Assembly: GCF_000378085.1 (NCBI RefSeq)
Contig: NZ_KB899211.1
Location: forward strand, 312,721 to 376,720
DNA: 64,000 bases
Direction: 5' to 3'
Source: Hoylesella loescheii DSM 19665 = JCM 12249 = ATCC 15930
GTDB taxonomy: Bacteria > Bacteroidota > Bacteroidia > Bacteroidales > Bacteroidaceae
Shown here: piece by piece, positions 33,126-44,200 of the stretch
Layout: every line of letters begins with the position of its first letter
Numbering within the stretch: the stretch's first letter is position 1
Notes under the pieces: model-generated
What the model saw: the letters and a program-made list of their open reading frames with translations, nothing else
Database searches by the model: none
Told to the model about the DNA's origin: nothing
Made by a program: the position numbers and the translations under genes

Positions 33126-36100
33126 TTATTTGATAATCACCTTCTTGCCGTTATGGATGTAAATACCCTTTTGCGGATTGCTTACGCGCTGTCCGTTGAG
33201 GTTATAGTAAACGTCGTTGTCTTTGGCTTCCTCGTCTGTCGTGACGCTTTCGATGTCGGTGGTTTCGTCATCGTCTCCGAAGCTTAACGACAGTTTGGCT
33301 GGCGCTCCAGATGGCAGTTCCATGTAGGCTTTATGTACAGGGAAGTTGGAGATGGTGGTTGTTGCCTTTTGGAAGATGCCACCTTGCAATACATAGATAG
33401 GAGATGACACTCTGGCATTTACTGGCTTTGACTTCACCATTACACCTTTCATGATGTTGTTCGAGATATTATATGGCACGTTGTCTTTCTCACCGATGGT
33501 GTAATACAGTTTTCCAGAAGTGTCGCCAGTTTTGTTGAATACCTTCAATAGCACACCTGTGTTTGCGGGGATATATCCGTAAGAGTTGCTAACGCCTCCG
33601 TTAAGGTCGATACTTTTCATTCTCACATGGTGGGTTGTTGTCTCACCGTGGTCGCCCGATCCGGTTTTTATCTGACCTGAAACGAATGCAGCCACTCTCA
33701 TTCCACCGTAAAGGGCGCAGTCGCTGAAGTCTACGTCGAACTCGCGAGCAAAGGTCGTGTACCTATTGCTAATTTGTGCGTCCTTAATCTTATATTCAAT
33801 CTGATTCGTGAAGTTAAAGGGGCTTTTCTCCTCTTGTTTTTTGGTGGTGTTATAGACCATTTTCGTCCATTCGGTCTTGTACTTATCGTATGCCGACTTC
33901 TTAACATATATCTTCGTGTCATGGTCGAACTCGTTAAAGTTCTCTTCCGTTTCATCGAGCTTGAAACGTGTGGTGCTGAGCATCCCTTTAGTTGGTTCGC
34001 TTTCGATGAAGAAGACGCTCTTTAGCGTATTGTTCTTTTTCACGAAAGCCTTAGCGCCTATATACTTCACGTTTTTCTTAACTACCACTTCCTGTACATT
34101 ATTCGGGGCATTCTCGAATGCGTAGTCGCCGATAAGGCTCACTTCGTAGGTATTGCCTTGGTGTTCAATGGACGTAGGTAAGATAAAGGTGTGGTCGGAG
34201 CATGTGGTGCTGAGCAAGTCGACAGCTTTGTCGGAGACCGCGATATATTCTTCAGTCTTCTCGTTGAACGACGGCTTTATCGAGGCGAACTTCTGGTAGA
34301 AAGTATTACCTTGATATGTGCTCAATTTATTTTGACGCACATAGATCTTGATCTTCCCTATTTTCTTATGCCCAGGTTTGTCGGCATCGAATGATTCCTC
34401 GTTTTGGGCTTGGTTAATCTTTTTGGGGTTGATTATCTGATCGCAAAGGAACGTGATGGTGTTGAGATTCTCACATAGCCCGAATGCTCGAATGCCGATA
34501 GAGTCAACCTTGTTGGGTATGGTCACGTTCTCTAGTTTTTTGCAATCGTAGAATGCGTAGTCGCCGATTGTGGTGATTGATGGTGGCAACAGCGTGAAAT
34601 TGTCATTGGCTTTACCCGGTGGGAATATCATCAGTGTCTTCTTGCTCTTTGATAGCAAGTAACCATCTATGCTTGAATACACGTCGTTATCCTTGTCTAC
34701 GTTTATCGCAGTAAGGTTAGAGCAGTATTTAAAAGCCTCGGGGCTGATGCTGGTTGTTGTCTTTGTAATGTTGATGGTGTGAAGCGCCTCGCATTTCAAG
34801 AAAGCTTCTCTTTCTATCTTCACTACTTTTGCGGGGATGTTGATGCTAGTAATGCCGCAATCGGCAAAGGCTCCAGCACCTATTACAGCAATTTCGGCAT
34901 CGGGATGGAACTTTACCGTCTTCATGCTAGCGCATCCGATGAAGGCGTTGGACTCGATGACTTGCACAGACTTGGGAATGTTAAACGACTGAAGTTCACG
35001 CAGTCCTGCAAACACATTCTTCTCAATCTTTACCAAGTCGCAGTCGCCTAAGAAATTGAATGCTTTGAGTTTGGGGTTCGTGGAGAATGCCTTTTCTCTG
35101 ATACTTGTCAGTTTTGAGCCTGCGGCAATGTTGATAGTTTCTAGGTTGATGCACATGTAGAAGATTTCGTTTAATCTCTGCAGCGATTTGGGTAGTGACA
35201 CTTCTTTTAGGGAACGGCACCATCTAAATGCATGGTATTCAATTTCCTGTAAGTTCGAGTTTGCATCGAATGTTATTGTTTTGAGGTTTTCCACGTCACG
35301 GAATGCCTCTACATTGATGCGCGTTACTTTTGCAGGGAAATGCATCGAGGTTAGGTTTCGGGCACTTTGAAAAGCATGGCCTGCTATTACCTCTACTGTC
35401 TGAGGTATGTTATAGGTTGTACCTAGCTTGCTGGCAGGGTAGAAATATAGCGTTTTCATGTCTTTAGAGAACACAACTCCGTTCGCAGAAACAAAGTCTT
35501 TGTTGCCTGATTGTACCCGGTATTCTGTCACAAATGAGCATGCTTCGAAGCATCCTTCTACCATGCCGTCGCCTGTATCTTTGTTGTAAGGTTTAAGCTT
35601 TTGTGGCAATGTTATGGAAGTGAGCTTGCTTGGATTATATATGGACGACTTCACCAGTCTCGACACACGATTGAGATTGATAGATTCGAGAAGGCGGTTA
35701 TTAGACATGGCGTAATAGGTAAACGCCTTAATCCCGTTGGGGACGGTGTAATCTTTATCAGGTTTTGCTATTGGATACACCACTAGGGTTGTGTCTCTGA
35801 ATAGCACGCCATCAATTACCTTGAAGTTTGGGGCGCCTTGTGGAATTTCGAAAGCTTCGAGCGAGCTACTAGGAGCTATGGTGGGGTAGCCTTCAAACAC
35901 CTTTTCCAGATTTTTCGGCAAGACGATCCTTTTGAGGCCTTGCACGTTTTTAAAGGCTGACGCACTGATAGTCTTCACGTCTGGGTGAACAATATACTTC
36001 CCTCCTTGAAGCGTAACGTTAGACGGAACGGAAAGAAGTGCCTTTTTGCCTTTGGTGTAGAGTGCGCCGTTCGCATCGTTTTCGAAATATTGATTCTGGA

Positions 36101-36521
36101 TGTCTACCGTGAATTTTGGAGCCCTATCAATGCTATTCCATGCGCCAGGATCTATCTTCTGCAGTTTTTTGGGTATGTTCATGGTTGTAAGCGACGCTCC
36201 TGAGAAGACGTAACTATTGAGAAATTCCATGGTCTCAGGTAATTGTACAGAGGTAATACCGCCACTTCTATATTGAGGATTGTATTCTGCACCAATGACG
36301 GTAAGAATATATCCATTCTTGTCGGTTACTTTGGCTGGCAGATTCAACGGCCCTGTTTTGCTAGCCTTTGTGCCAATAAAAGAAAGGGTTAATTTCGTTC
36401 CAGAAACAACCTTGTAATAGCATTCTCCAAATTCCACGACCTGATCGTCGGTATATGAAAACCCCCGAATTGGTATTGCCGTAAGCAACAGTGTTAAAAG
36501 TAAAAGTCTAAATGTGTTCAT
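33126..36521 (-). CDS. BspA-like leucine-rich-repeat surface protein 2
   Basis: 1131 residues. Signal peptide MNTFRLLLLTLLLTAIPIRG. LRR_5 repeats from about residue 75 to 700; the LRRs up to about 560 differ from the paralogues, whereas the segment from FLKCEALHTINITK onward is nearly the same as in copies 3 and 4. The C-terminal part carries KIYVKKSAYDKYKTEW, YTTFAREFDVDFSD, HHVRMKSIDLNGG and the YNLNGQRVSNPQKGIYIHNG-type tail. Likely displayed on the cell surface. Upstream 455 bp lack a consensus promoter that I can find. A coupled microprotein gene follows after 10 nt. Confidence 0.9.
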   Translation of the reverse strand: MNTFRLLLLTLLLTAIPIRGFSYTDDQVVEFGECYYKVVSGTKLTLSFIGTKASKTGPLNLPAKVTDKNGYILTVIGAEYNPQYRSGGITSVQLPETMEFLNSYVFSGASLTTMNIPKKLQKIDPGAWNSIDRAPKFTVDIQNQYFENDANGALYTKGKKALLSVPSNVTLQGGKYIVHPDVKTISASAFKNVQGLKRIVLPKNLEKVFEGYPTIAPSSSLEAFEIPQGAPNFKVIDGVLFRDTTLVVYPIAKPDKDYTVPNGIKAFTYYAMSNNRLLESINLNRVSRLVKSSIYNPSKLTSITLPQKLKPYNKDTGDGMVEGCFEACSFVTEYRVQSGNKDFVSANGVVFSKDMKTLYFYPASKLGTTYNIPQTVEVIAGHAFQSARNLTSMHFPAKVTRINVEAFRDVENLKTITFDANSNLQEIEYHAFRWCRSLKEVSLPKSLQRLNEIFYMCINLETINIAAGSKLTSIREKAFSTNPKLKAFNFLGDCDLVKIEKNVFAGLRELQSFNIPKSVQVIESNAFIGCASMKTVKFHPDAEIAVIGAGAFADCGITSINIPAKVVKIEREAFLKCEALHTINITKTTTSISPEAFKYCSNLTAINVDKDNDVYSSIDGYLLSKSKKTLMIFPPGKANDNFTLLPPSITTIGDYAFYDCKKLENVTIPNKVDSIGIRAFGLCENLNTITFLCDQIINPKKINQAQNEESFDADKPGHKKIGKIKIYVRQNKLSTYQGNTFYQKFASIKPSFNEKTEEYIAVSDKAVDLLSTTCSDHTFILPTSIEHQGNTYEVSLIGDYAFENAPNNVQEVVVKKNVKYIGAKAFVKKNNTLKSVFFIESEPTKGMLSTTRFKLDETEENFNEFDHDTKIYVKKSAYDKYKTEWTKMVYNTTKKQEEKSPFNFTNQIEYKIKDAQISNRYTTFAREFDVDFSDCALYGGMRVAAFVSGQIKTGSGDHGETTTHHVRMKSIDLNGGVSNSYGYIPANTGVLLKVFNKTGDTSGKLYYTIGEKDNVPYNISNNIMKGVMVKSKPVNARVSSPIYVLQGGIFQKATTTISNFPVHKAYMELPSGAPAKLSLSFGDDDETTDIESVTTDEEAKDNDVYYNLNGQRVSNPQKGIYIHNGKKVIIK

Positions 36522-36870
36522 ATTCGTGTGAGTTAAAAAATGTATTGTTAATTATTTTCGTGAGTTTTAGTCGCGTTGAGGAATGCCTTCTTCTATGATA
36601 GATGACATTTGAGGGCATGAGATGCTTGGCCGTTTATCATGTTTCTTTGCGAGTAATCAGGTTTTGGGGTATTTTTGTTTTCTCATTTATATCTGTTTGT
36701 TTTTATCTCTCATGGCCCTTGCTAATATTAAGCTTTAAATCAAGTGTATAAATGTTCCATTTAAAATAGGAAAAATACAAGTCTCAATGGCCATGATAGA
36801 CTTCACTCTATAAGGTGTTGTTTTTTATATTATTGTTAGTTTAATACTGTCGCCTGTTCTTTGAGTGATG
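36522..36870. other. Leader/intergenic region of BspA gene 2
   Basis: No gene. On the + strand, a TATCTGTTTGTTTTTATCTC stretch near 36690 has a counterpart (TATCGGTTTGTTTTTATT) in the region before BspA gene 3, near 40760, so the leaders of copies 2 and 3 are related. No TAnnTTTG box in the right orientation. Confidence 0.45.
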
Positions 36871-36900
36871 AATAGGGGAGTGTTTTTCAACTCCCCTATT
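36871..36900 (-). terminator. Terminator of BspA cassette 3
   Basis: AATAGGGGAG (36871-36880) and CTCCCCTATT (36891-36900), 10-nt loop, about 76 bp after the microprotein stop. Confidence 0.75.
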
Positions 36901-36976
36901 CGGGATTCCATTCATTTTCATTTTCAGGTGAACATCTTTCTTCTATTAGTTAGATGCGAAGCAGGGCGCTCTTTAT

Positions 36977-37177
36977 CTAGTAATCCCAAACTGGGTTATA
37001 GCTTTGTGGTTCTATAGCCTCTGCTTCTTCGTCGTCAAAGAAGTCGGCTCCTTTACTGTTTATTGGCTTATGCGGGTCGTATTCTCCACCAACTCCAGGG
37101 CTGGCGACAAGCATCAGGTGCTCTATGGTCAAGAACACTTTCTTGGTTCGGGGCTTTATATATGTTTTCTTCTCCAT
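36977..37177 (-). CDS. SPGVG microprotein 3 (66 residues)
   Basis: 66 residues: MEKKTYIKPRTKKVFL, then LMLVASPGVGGEYDPHKPINSKGADFF in outline, acidic DDEEAEAIE and the end NPVWDY. It is nearly the same as copy 4 (differences at a handful of positions). ATG lies 10 nt after the BspA stop. No export signal seen, although its partner is exported. Confidence 0.8.
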   Translation of the reverse strand: MEKKTYIKPRTKKVFLTIEHLMLVASPGVGGEYDPHKPINSKGADFFDDEEAEAIEPQSYNPVWDY

Positions 37178-37187
37178 AGTTCTACCT

Positions 37188-40100
37188 TTATTTGATAATC
37201 ACTTTCTTGCCGTTATGGATGTAAACGCCCTTTTGCGGATTGCTTACGCGTTGTCCATTCAGGTTATAGTAAACGTCGTTGTCTTTGGTTTCCTCATCAG
37301 TTGTGATGCTTTCGATGTCGGTGGTTTCGTCATCATCTCCGAAGCTTAATGACAGTTTTGCGGGTGCTCCTGATGGTAGTACCATATAGGCCTTATGTAC
37401 AGGGAAGTCGTTAATGGTGCTTGTTGCCTTTCGGAAGATGCCACCTTGTAATACATAGACGGGAGAAGACCCACTGGCATTTACTGGCTTTGAGCTCACC
37501 GTTACACCTTTCATGATGTTGTTCGAGATTGTATAAGTGACGTTGTCTTTTTCACCGATGGTGTAATACAGCTTACCCGAAGTAGCGCCAGTTTTGTTGA
37601 ATACCTTCAATAGCACACCCGTGTTTGCAGGGATGTATGCGTACGAATCGCTAACGCCTCCGTTAAGGTCGATACTTTTCATCCTTACGTGGTGGGTTGT
37701 TGTCTCACCGTGGTCGCCCGATCCTGTTTTTATCTGACCTGAAACGAATGCAGCCACATTCATTCCACCGGAAAGGGCACAATCTCTAAAGTCAACGTCA
37801 AACTCGCGGGCAAAGGTGGTGTACCTATTGCTAATTTGTGCGTCCTTAATCTTATATTCAATCTGATTCGTGAAGTTAAAGGAGCTTTCCTCCTCTTGCA
37901 GTGTGGCGGGGTTATAGACCGTTTTCGTCCATTCAGTTTTATATTTGTCGTATGCCGACTTCTTAACGTATATCTTCGTGTCATGGTCAAACTCGTTATA
38001 GTTTGTTCCCGTAGCGTCGAGTTCGAAGCGTGTTGTGCCAAGCATTCCCTTGGTGGGTTTGCTCTCAATAAAGAAGACGCTCTTTAGTTTATTGTTCTTT
38101 TTCACGAATGCCTTAGCGCCAATATATCCCACGTTCGTTTTAACCACAACCTCTTCGATGCTGCTGGGAGCATTCTCGAAGGCATAGTCGCCAATAACAC
38201 TCACTTCGTAGTCCTTACCATTGTGCTGAATTTTGGTAGGTAGGATAAAGGTATGATCAGTACGTGTTGTGCTGAGCAGGTCTACCGCTTTCTCTGAAAC
38301 GAAAATATATTCCTCCGTCCCTGATTCAAAGGATGGGCTTATAGAGGCGAACTTCTTGTAGAAGGGGTTGCTTTGATAAGTGCTTAATTTATCTTTACGG
38401 ACATTGATTTTGATCTTCCCCATCTTCTTTATACCTCCCTTGTCAGCATCAAACGATTGTTCGTTTTGGGCTTGGTTGATCTTTTTGGGGTTGATCATCT
38501 GGTCACAAAGGAACGTAATGGTGTTCAGGTTTTCGCAGAGTCCGAAAGCCCGAATGCCGATAGAGTCAACCTTATTGGGTATGGTTACGTTCTCCAGTTT
38601 TTTGCAATCGTAGAATGCGTAGTCGCCGATAGTGGTGATAGAAGGGGGTAACGGTGTGAATTTATCACTGGCTTTACCCGGTGGGAAAATCATCAGTGTC
38701 TTCTTACTCTTTGACAGTAAGTATCCGTCGATGCTTGAATACACCTCGTTGTCCTTGTCCACGTTTATTGCCGTGAGGTTAGAACAATATTTAAAAGCCT
38801 CGGGGCTGATGCTGGTTGTTGTCTTCGTGACGTTGATGGTGTGGAGTGCCTCACACTTTAAGAAGGCCTCCCTTTCTATTTGTTCAACATTCTTAGGAAT
38901 CTTAATACTAGTAATGCCACAGTCGGCAAAGGCTCCTTCGCCGATCTTTTCTATCTCAGCGTCGGGGTCGAAAGTAACGGTTTTTAGGCTCGTACATCCA
39001 ATGAAAGCGTTAGCCTCAATAAGCGTAACGGACTTAGGAATATTAAACGACTCCAGTAATGCCAGGTTGGCAAATACGTCATTTGAGATTTTGTTCAGTC
39101 CACAGTCTCCTTTGAAGTTGAAAGCTTTTAACTTTCTGTTGGTTTTAAGTGCATTGCCTGCGATTTCGTGCAAATTAGAACCTGCTGGAACGTTCACGAC
39201 TTCTAGGTTCTCACACATATAGAATATTTCCCCAAGGTAGCCAAGCGACTTTGGTAAAGTTACTTCTCTTAGATTGTTGCATGCCCTAAACGCATAATAT
39301 CCTATGTGGGTTACCTTCGAGTTTTCTCCAAAAGTTACTTTAGTAAGTTTTGGCATGGCCCTAAGAGCATCCGCACCAATCGATTCAACGTTGTCGGGAA
39401 AGTGGAATGAAGTGATGTTCTGCGCACTTTGGAAGGAATGTGCGCCAATCCTTTTTACCGTATTTGGCACAGTGTAAGTTATTCCGGGTTTGTTCGCGGG
39501 GTATAGAAACAGCGTATCTTTATTCTTGGAGAAGATCACGCCGTCTTCTGCAACGAAGTATTTATTCTCTGGTTTAACTTTGTATTCTGTCACCCTTTCG
39601 CATTCTTCAAAGCAACCTTCTGCCATTCCTGTTTTTGTAACCCAGTCGTGTGGCTTTATGTCTTTGGGCAGTGTAATCGTAGTGAGCTTTCTAGGCGCGT
39701 AGATAGCTGACGTCCTCAGGTTAGTAACGCCATTCAAATCGATGGTTTCCATGTGAAAACTGTTCGATATGGCATATCTCTCAATTGTTGTAATGCCATC
39801 GGGAACCTTATAATGGGGGTCGCTTTTACCCCTTGGATACAAGACAAGTGATGTACCTTTGAAGAGTACACCATCCTTAACTGAGAAGTTTTTTGCACCA
39901 GGAGCGATTTCGCATCTTTCGAGTGTAGATGTTGGGGCGATGGTAGGATAACCGTAAAGTATCGTTTCTAGGTCTTTGGGGAATACGATTGTTTTGAGAT
40001 TATGAACGTTTTGGAAGGCTCCTTTGTTAATTTGCTTGACGCGCGAGTCAATAACATACTTCCCGCCAGTGAATGTAATCTCCGACGGAACGGAATGAAG

Positions 40101-40583
40101 TATAGCTCCTCCTTTCGAGTAGAGCACACCGTTGGCATCGTTTTCGAAATAGTTGCTTCCTGGATCAACCGTGAATTTTGGTGCACGGTGAATATTGCCC
40201 CATGCCACTTCGTCTATCTGTTCCATACTCTTGGGAATATTCATACTTTTAAGCTTCGCTGATGGGAAAGCGTATCCACCAATAGATTTCATCGTTTCTG
40301 GCAGTTCAATGGAGGTAATGTTCTTGCAAAAGTAAAATGGGCTGTATTCTGCTCTTACAACCGTGAAGATTGTGCCGTAAACGTCGGTCACGTTGGCGGG
40401 AATGACGAGATTCCCTGTTTGTGAGTCGTCTACTCCTAGGAAACAAAGGGTGTGCTTCGTACCTGAAACAACCTTATAATGGATTTTGCCGAACTTAACG
40501 ATTTGGTTATCCGTATAGGAGAATCCTTTAAATGGTATTGCCGTGAATAACAATGTTAATAATATGAGTCGAAATGTATTCAT
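37188..40583 (-). CDS. BspA-like leucine-rich-repeat surface protein 3
   Basis: 1131 residues. Signal peptide MNTFRLILLTLLFTAIPFKG. Same order as the other copies: short N-terminal beta part (KVVSGTKHTLCFLG), LRR_5 array to about 700, beta-rich region, YNLNGQRVSNPQKGVYIHNG-type tail. The C-terminal 570 residues are close to copy 2 in protein and DNA; the LRRs between about 75 and 560 are distinct, suggesting a different ligand surface. Separated from cassette 4 by a terminator; no clear promoter in the 360 bp upstream. Confidence 0.9.
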   Translation of the reverse strand: MNTFRLILLTLLFTAIPFKGFSYTDNQIVKFGKIHYKVVSGTKHTLCFLGVDDSQTGNLVIPANVTDVYGTIFTVVRAEYSPFYFCKNITSIELPETMKSIGGYAFPSAKLKSMNIPKSMEQIDEVAWGNIHRAPKFTVDPGSNYFENDANGVLYSKGGAILHSVPSEITFTGGKYVIDSRVKQINKGAFQNVHNLKTIVFPKDLETILYGYPTIAPTSTLERCEIAPGAKNFSVKDGVLFKGTSLVLYPRGKSDPHYKVPDGITTIERYAISNSFHMETIDLNGVTNLRTSAIYAPRKLTTITLPKDIKPHDWVTKTGMAEGCFEECERVTEYKVKPENKYFVAEDGVIFSKNKDTLFLYPANKPGITYTVPNTVKRIGAHSFQSAQNITSFHFPDNVESIGADALRAMPKLTKVTFGENSKVTHIGYYAFRACNNLREVTLPKSLGYLGEIFYMCENLEVVNVPAGSNLHEIAGNALKTNRKLKAFNFKGDCGLNKISNDVFANLALLESFNIPKSVTLIEANAFIGCTSLKTVTFDPDAEIEKIGEGAFADCGITSIKIPKNVEQIEREAFLKCEALHTINVTKTTTSISPEAFKYCSNLTAINVDKDNEVYSSIDGYLLSKSKKTLMIFPPGKASDKFTPLPPSITTIGDYAFYDCKKLENVTIPNKVDSIGIRAFGLCENLNTITFLCDQMINPKKINQAQNEQSFDADKGGIKKMGKIKINVRKDKLSTYQSNPFYKKFASISPSFESGTEEYIFVSEKAVDLLSTTRTDHTFILPTKIQHNGKDYEVSVIGDYAFENAPSSIEEVVVKTNVGYIGAKAFVKKNNKLKSVFFIESKPTKGMLGTTRFELDATGTNYNEFDHDTKIYVKKSAYDKYKTEWTKTVYNPATLQEEESSFNFTNQIEYKIKDAQISNRYTTFAREFDVDFRDCALSGGMNVAAFVSGQIKTGSGDHGETTTHHVRMKSIDLNGGVSDSYAYIPANTGVLLKVFNKTGATSGKLYYTIGEKDNVTYTISNNIMKGVTVSSKPVNASGSSPVYVLQGGIFRKATSTINDFPVHKAYMVLPSGAPAKLSLSFGDDDETTDIESITTDEETKDNDVYYNLNGQRVSNPQKGVYIHNGKKVIIK

Positions 40584-40943
40584 GTTCTTGTGAGTTGTTT
40601 TTTTTTCTATTGGTTATCTTTGTTAAATGGGCTTAGATATGAGGGAGGTTTGTAAACCTTGATGTTTTCTGTTGATGTGCAAATATGCAGAATGCCCTGC
40701 GCTCAACCTTATTCTATTGCCTATAAGTAGTGTGTGGAATGTTTTATGTTCCCATCTATATCGGTTTGTTTTTATTTTTATGGCAGCAATGCATTTGAAG
40801 TTTGTAAGCTCTTATTCTCTAATCTTTATGTTAAACGAATTAACCAATACAAGTGTAGAATGCCCAAATGGTCTTGATTGTAAAAGGTTGTTGTATGTTC
40901 TATTCTTGCAAGTGTTATTTTGTCTACCCTCCATTAGTTTAAG
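40584..40943. other. Leader/intergenic region of BspA gene 3
   Basis: No gene seen. Related in parts to the leader of BspA gene 2 (shared TTTGTTTTTAT context). No - strand TAnnTTTG box found; CAACCTTA at 40704-40711 (TAAGGTTG on the - strand) is the nearest. Confidence 0.45.
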
Positions 40944-40972
40944 AATAGGGGAGCGTTGACAGCTCCCCTATT
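40944..40972 (-). terminator. Terminator of BspA cassette 4
   Basis: AATAGGGGAGC (40944-40954) and GCTCCCCTATT (40962-40972), 7-nt loop; a close relative of the cassette 3 terminator. Confidence 0.78.
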
Positions 40973-41048
40973 CGGTTCTCCATTAATTCTCATTTGCTCA
41001 TGAACAGCCTTTTGTGACCTTTCGGTACGAAAAAGGCGCATAGGTTGC

Positions 41049-41249
41049 CTAGTAATCCCAAACAGAGTTATAGCCTTGTGGTTCTATTGCCTCTGCTTCT
41101 TCTTCGTCGAAGAAGTCAGCTCCTTTACTTTCTATTGGTTTATGTGGGTTGTATCCTCCTCCAACTCCAGGGCTGGCGACAAGCATCAGTTGCTCTATGG
41201 CCAAGAACACTTTCTTGGTTCGGGGCTTTATATATGTTTTCTTTTCCAT
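41049..41249 (-). CDS. SPGVG microprotein 4 (66 residues)
   Basis: 66 residues: MEKKTYIKPRTKKVFLAIE, then LMLVASPGVGGGYNP, PIESKGADFF, acidic DEEEAEAIE, end NSVWDY. ATG lies 10 nt after the BspA stop. Net charge is positive in the first 14 residues and strongly negative after residue 40, a split shared by all four copies. Confidence 0.8.
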   Translation of the reverse strand: MEKKTYIKPRTKKVFLAIEQLMLVASPGVGGGYNPHKPIESKGADFFDEEEAEAIEPQGYNSVWDY

Positions 41250-41259
41250 AGTTCTGTCT

Positions 41260-44200
41260 TTATTTGATAATCACTTTCTTGCCATTATGGATATAAATAC
41301 CCTTTTGCGGATTGCTTACGCGCTGTCCGTTGAGGTTATAGTAAACGTCGTTGTCTTTGGTTTCTTCATCGGTAGTGACGCTTTCGATATCGGTGGTCTC
41401 GTCATCATCAAAGGAAAGTTTTAGCTCCTTTGCTGGCGCCATCCCAGAAGGTAGTGTTAGATAGGCCTTATGTGCAGGGAAGTTGGGAATGTTGTTTATT
41501 GCCTTTCGGAAGACGCCACCTTGCAAAACATAAATGGGAGCAGACGGACTGGCATTTACAAGTCTTGACTTCACTCTTACACCAGTCATGATGTTGTTTG
41601 TGATATGATAAGTGACGTTGTCCTCCTCACCGATGGTGTAATACAGATTGCCTGAGGAGGTGCCGGAGTTGTTAAATAGCTTCAATAGCACGCCCGTGTT
41701 TGCGGGGATGTATCCATAAGAGTTGTTAACGCCTCCGTTAAGATCGATACTTTTCATTCTTACGTGGTGGGCTGTGGCTTCACCATGGTCGCCCGATCCA
41801 GTTTTTATCTTACCTGAAACGAATGCAGCCACTTTCATTCCACCGAAACGGGTACAGTCGCTGAAGTCCACGTCGAACTCGCGGGCAAATGTCGTGTACC
41901 TATTGCTAATTTGCACGTCCTTAATCTTATATTCTATCTGATCCGTGAAGTTAAAGGGACTTTGTTCCTCTTGCTTTGTAGTGGTATTAATGCGCGTTTT
42001 GTTCCACTCCTTCTTATACTTAATATAGGCCGACTTCTTAACATATATTTTCGTGGAGGGGTCGAACTCGTTAAAGTTTTTCCCCGTCTCATCGAGTTCG
42101 AAACGTGTAGTGCCCAACATCTGCTTGGTTGGCTCGCTTTGGATAAAGAAAACGCTCTCTAAAGGATTGTTCTTCTTGACGAAGGCCTTAGCCCCGATAT
42201 ATGTAACATTCTTCTTCACAACAACTTCTTTTATATTGGAAGAAGCGTTTTCGAAGGCGTAGTCACCAATAGCGCTCACATCGTAGTTCTTTAATCCATG
42301 CACGATTTGGGTTGGCAAGACAAATGTTTGCACGTCGTGATTGGTGCTGAGCATGTATACGGCCTGATCGGAAACGGCAATATATTCTGCATTCTGATAA
42401 TTGAACGATGGCTTTATCGAGGCAAACCTCTTGTAGAAGTTGTTTCCTTGATACTCCGAGAATTTGTTGCTGCGCACATTGATGTGTATATTGCTAAAAC
42501 GTTTTTGGGACGTTTTGTCGTCATCAAAGGACTCTTCATCCTCTTCTTGTTTGATGTTAGAAGGATTAATCATTTGGTCGCAGAGGAACGTAATGGTGTT
42601 AAGGTTGCTGCAAAGACCGAATGCGCGTTTACCGATAGACGTCACCTTATTGGGAATGGTTACGTTTTTCAGCTTCTTACAGTCGTAGAATGCATAGTCA
42701 CCGATTGTTGTGATTGATGGGGGCAACAGTGTGAACTTGTCATTGGCTTTACCTGGTGGGAAAATCATCAGCGTTTCCTTGCCCTTTGATAGCAAGTAAC
42801 CGTCAATGCTCGAATACGTTTCGTTGTCCTTATCCACGTTTATCGCAGTAAGGTTAGAGCAGTATTTAAAAGCCTCAGGACTAATGAGGGTCGTTGCTTT
42901 CGTGATGTTAATGGTGGTAAGTGCCTCGCATTTCAAGAAAGCCTCCCTTTCTATCCGTGCCACATTTTTGGGGATATTGATACTGGTTATTCCACAATCG
43001 GAGAATGCTCCTGCGCCTATCAGCTGTATCTCGGCATCGGGATCGAACGTTACCTTCTGTAGCTTTTTACAGCCAATGAAGGCATTAGATGCAATGCTTG
43101 TCACCGATTTGGGTATGTTGAACTCGCGAAGTTCGGCAAGACCAGCAAAGACATTGTCTCCAATAGACTGCAATTTGCTCGCGCCTTTGAAGTTAAATGC
43201 TTTCAGTTTTCTATTTGTAGAGAATGAACCACCACCTATATTACGTAGCTTAGAGTCTGCGGGCACGTTGATAACTTCAAGGTTATCGCACTCGTAGAAT
43301 ACAGCTCCGAGCCAAGTAATATTTTTGGGTAACGTCACTTCTTTAAGTTTGCCGCATCCTCTGAAAGCAGAAGAAAAGATGTCGGACACTTTTGAGTTGG
43401 GGTCGAATGTCACGGTTGTGAGCTCTCTTAAGTCGCGGAAAGCTTCTGAGTCAATACGTTCAACATTGGTAGGGATGAAAATGGATGTGATGTATTGGGC
43501 ACCATGAAAGGCGTGCATGCCAATCTTGGTTACGGTAGTGGGGATATTATATGTGGTTCCCTGCTTTTTGGGCGGATAGCTATATAGTATGGTCTTATCC
43601 TTAGATAGCAAAACGCCCTGGTCGATATAAAAATCACCATTGCCTGGAGCCAATAGATATTTCTCAACATTTGGACACGATTCAAAGCATCCCTCTTTTA
43701 GTCCTTCGCCAGGAACCGTACCATACTTCTTGATGTCTCTGGGGATGGTTATCGAAGTTAGTTTCTGTGCATTGTAAATGGCAGAACCTTCCAACGTCTT
43801 AACATTGTTCAAGTCGATGTTCTCCAATTTGCTGTTGTCTGATATGGCATAGGTGGCTATCTTCGTGATGTCGTCGGGCACTCTATAATAAGTGTCGTGT
43901 TTTCCCTGCGGATACAATACGAGTTCCTTCCCCTTAAACAGCACGCCGCTTCTGGCTGAGAATTGAGTACTGCCTCCAGGCTCAACCTCGAAGGCTTCGA
44001 TTGAACCAGTCGGTGCGATGGTGAACATACCCATGGCAATACTCTTCAAGTCTTTGGGGAATACCAGTACCTTAAGGTTTTTGGTTCTGAGTATCGCACC
44101 TATGCATATTGTTTCAACTTGTTGGTTTATGTGATATTCCCCACCGGGTTGCAATGGTACGTTCGATGGCACCGAATACAGTTTTTTCTTGCCCTTCAAG

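Noticed and set aside
36754..36772. A single GTTCCA-like palindrome in the BspA 2 leader
   Set aside because: The right arm is poor (TAGGAA) and there is no neighbouring unit, so it may be chance.
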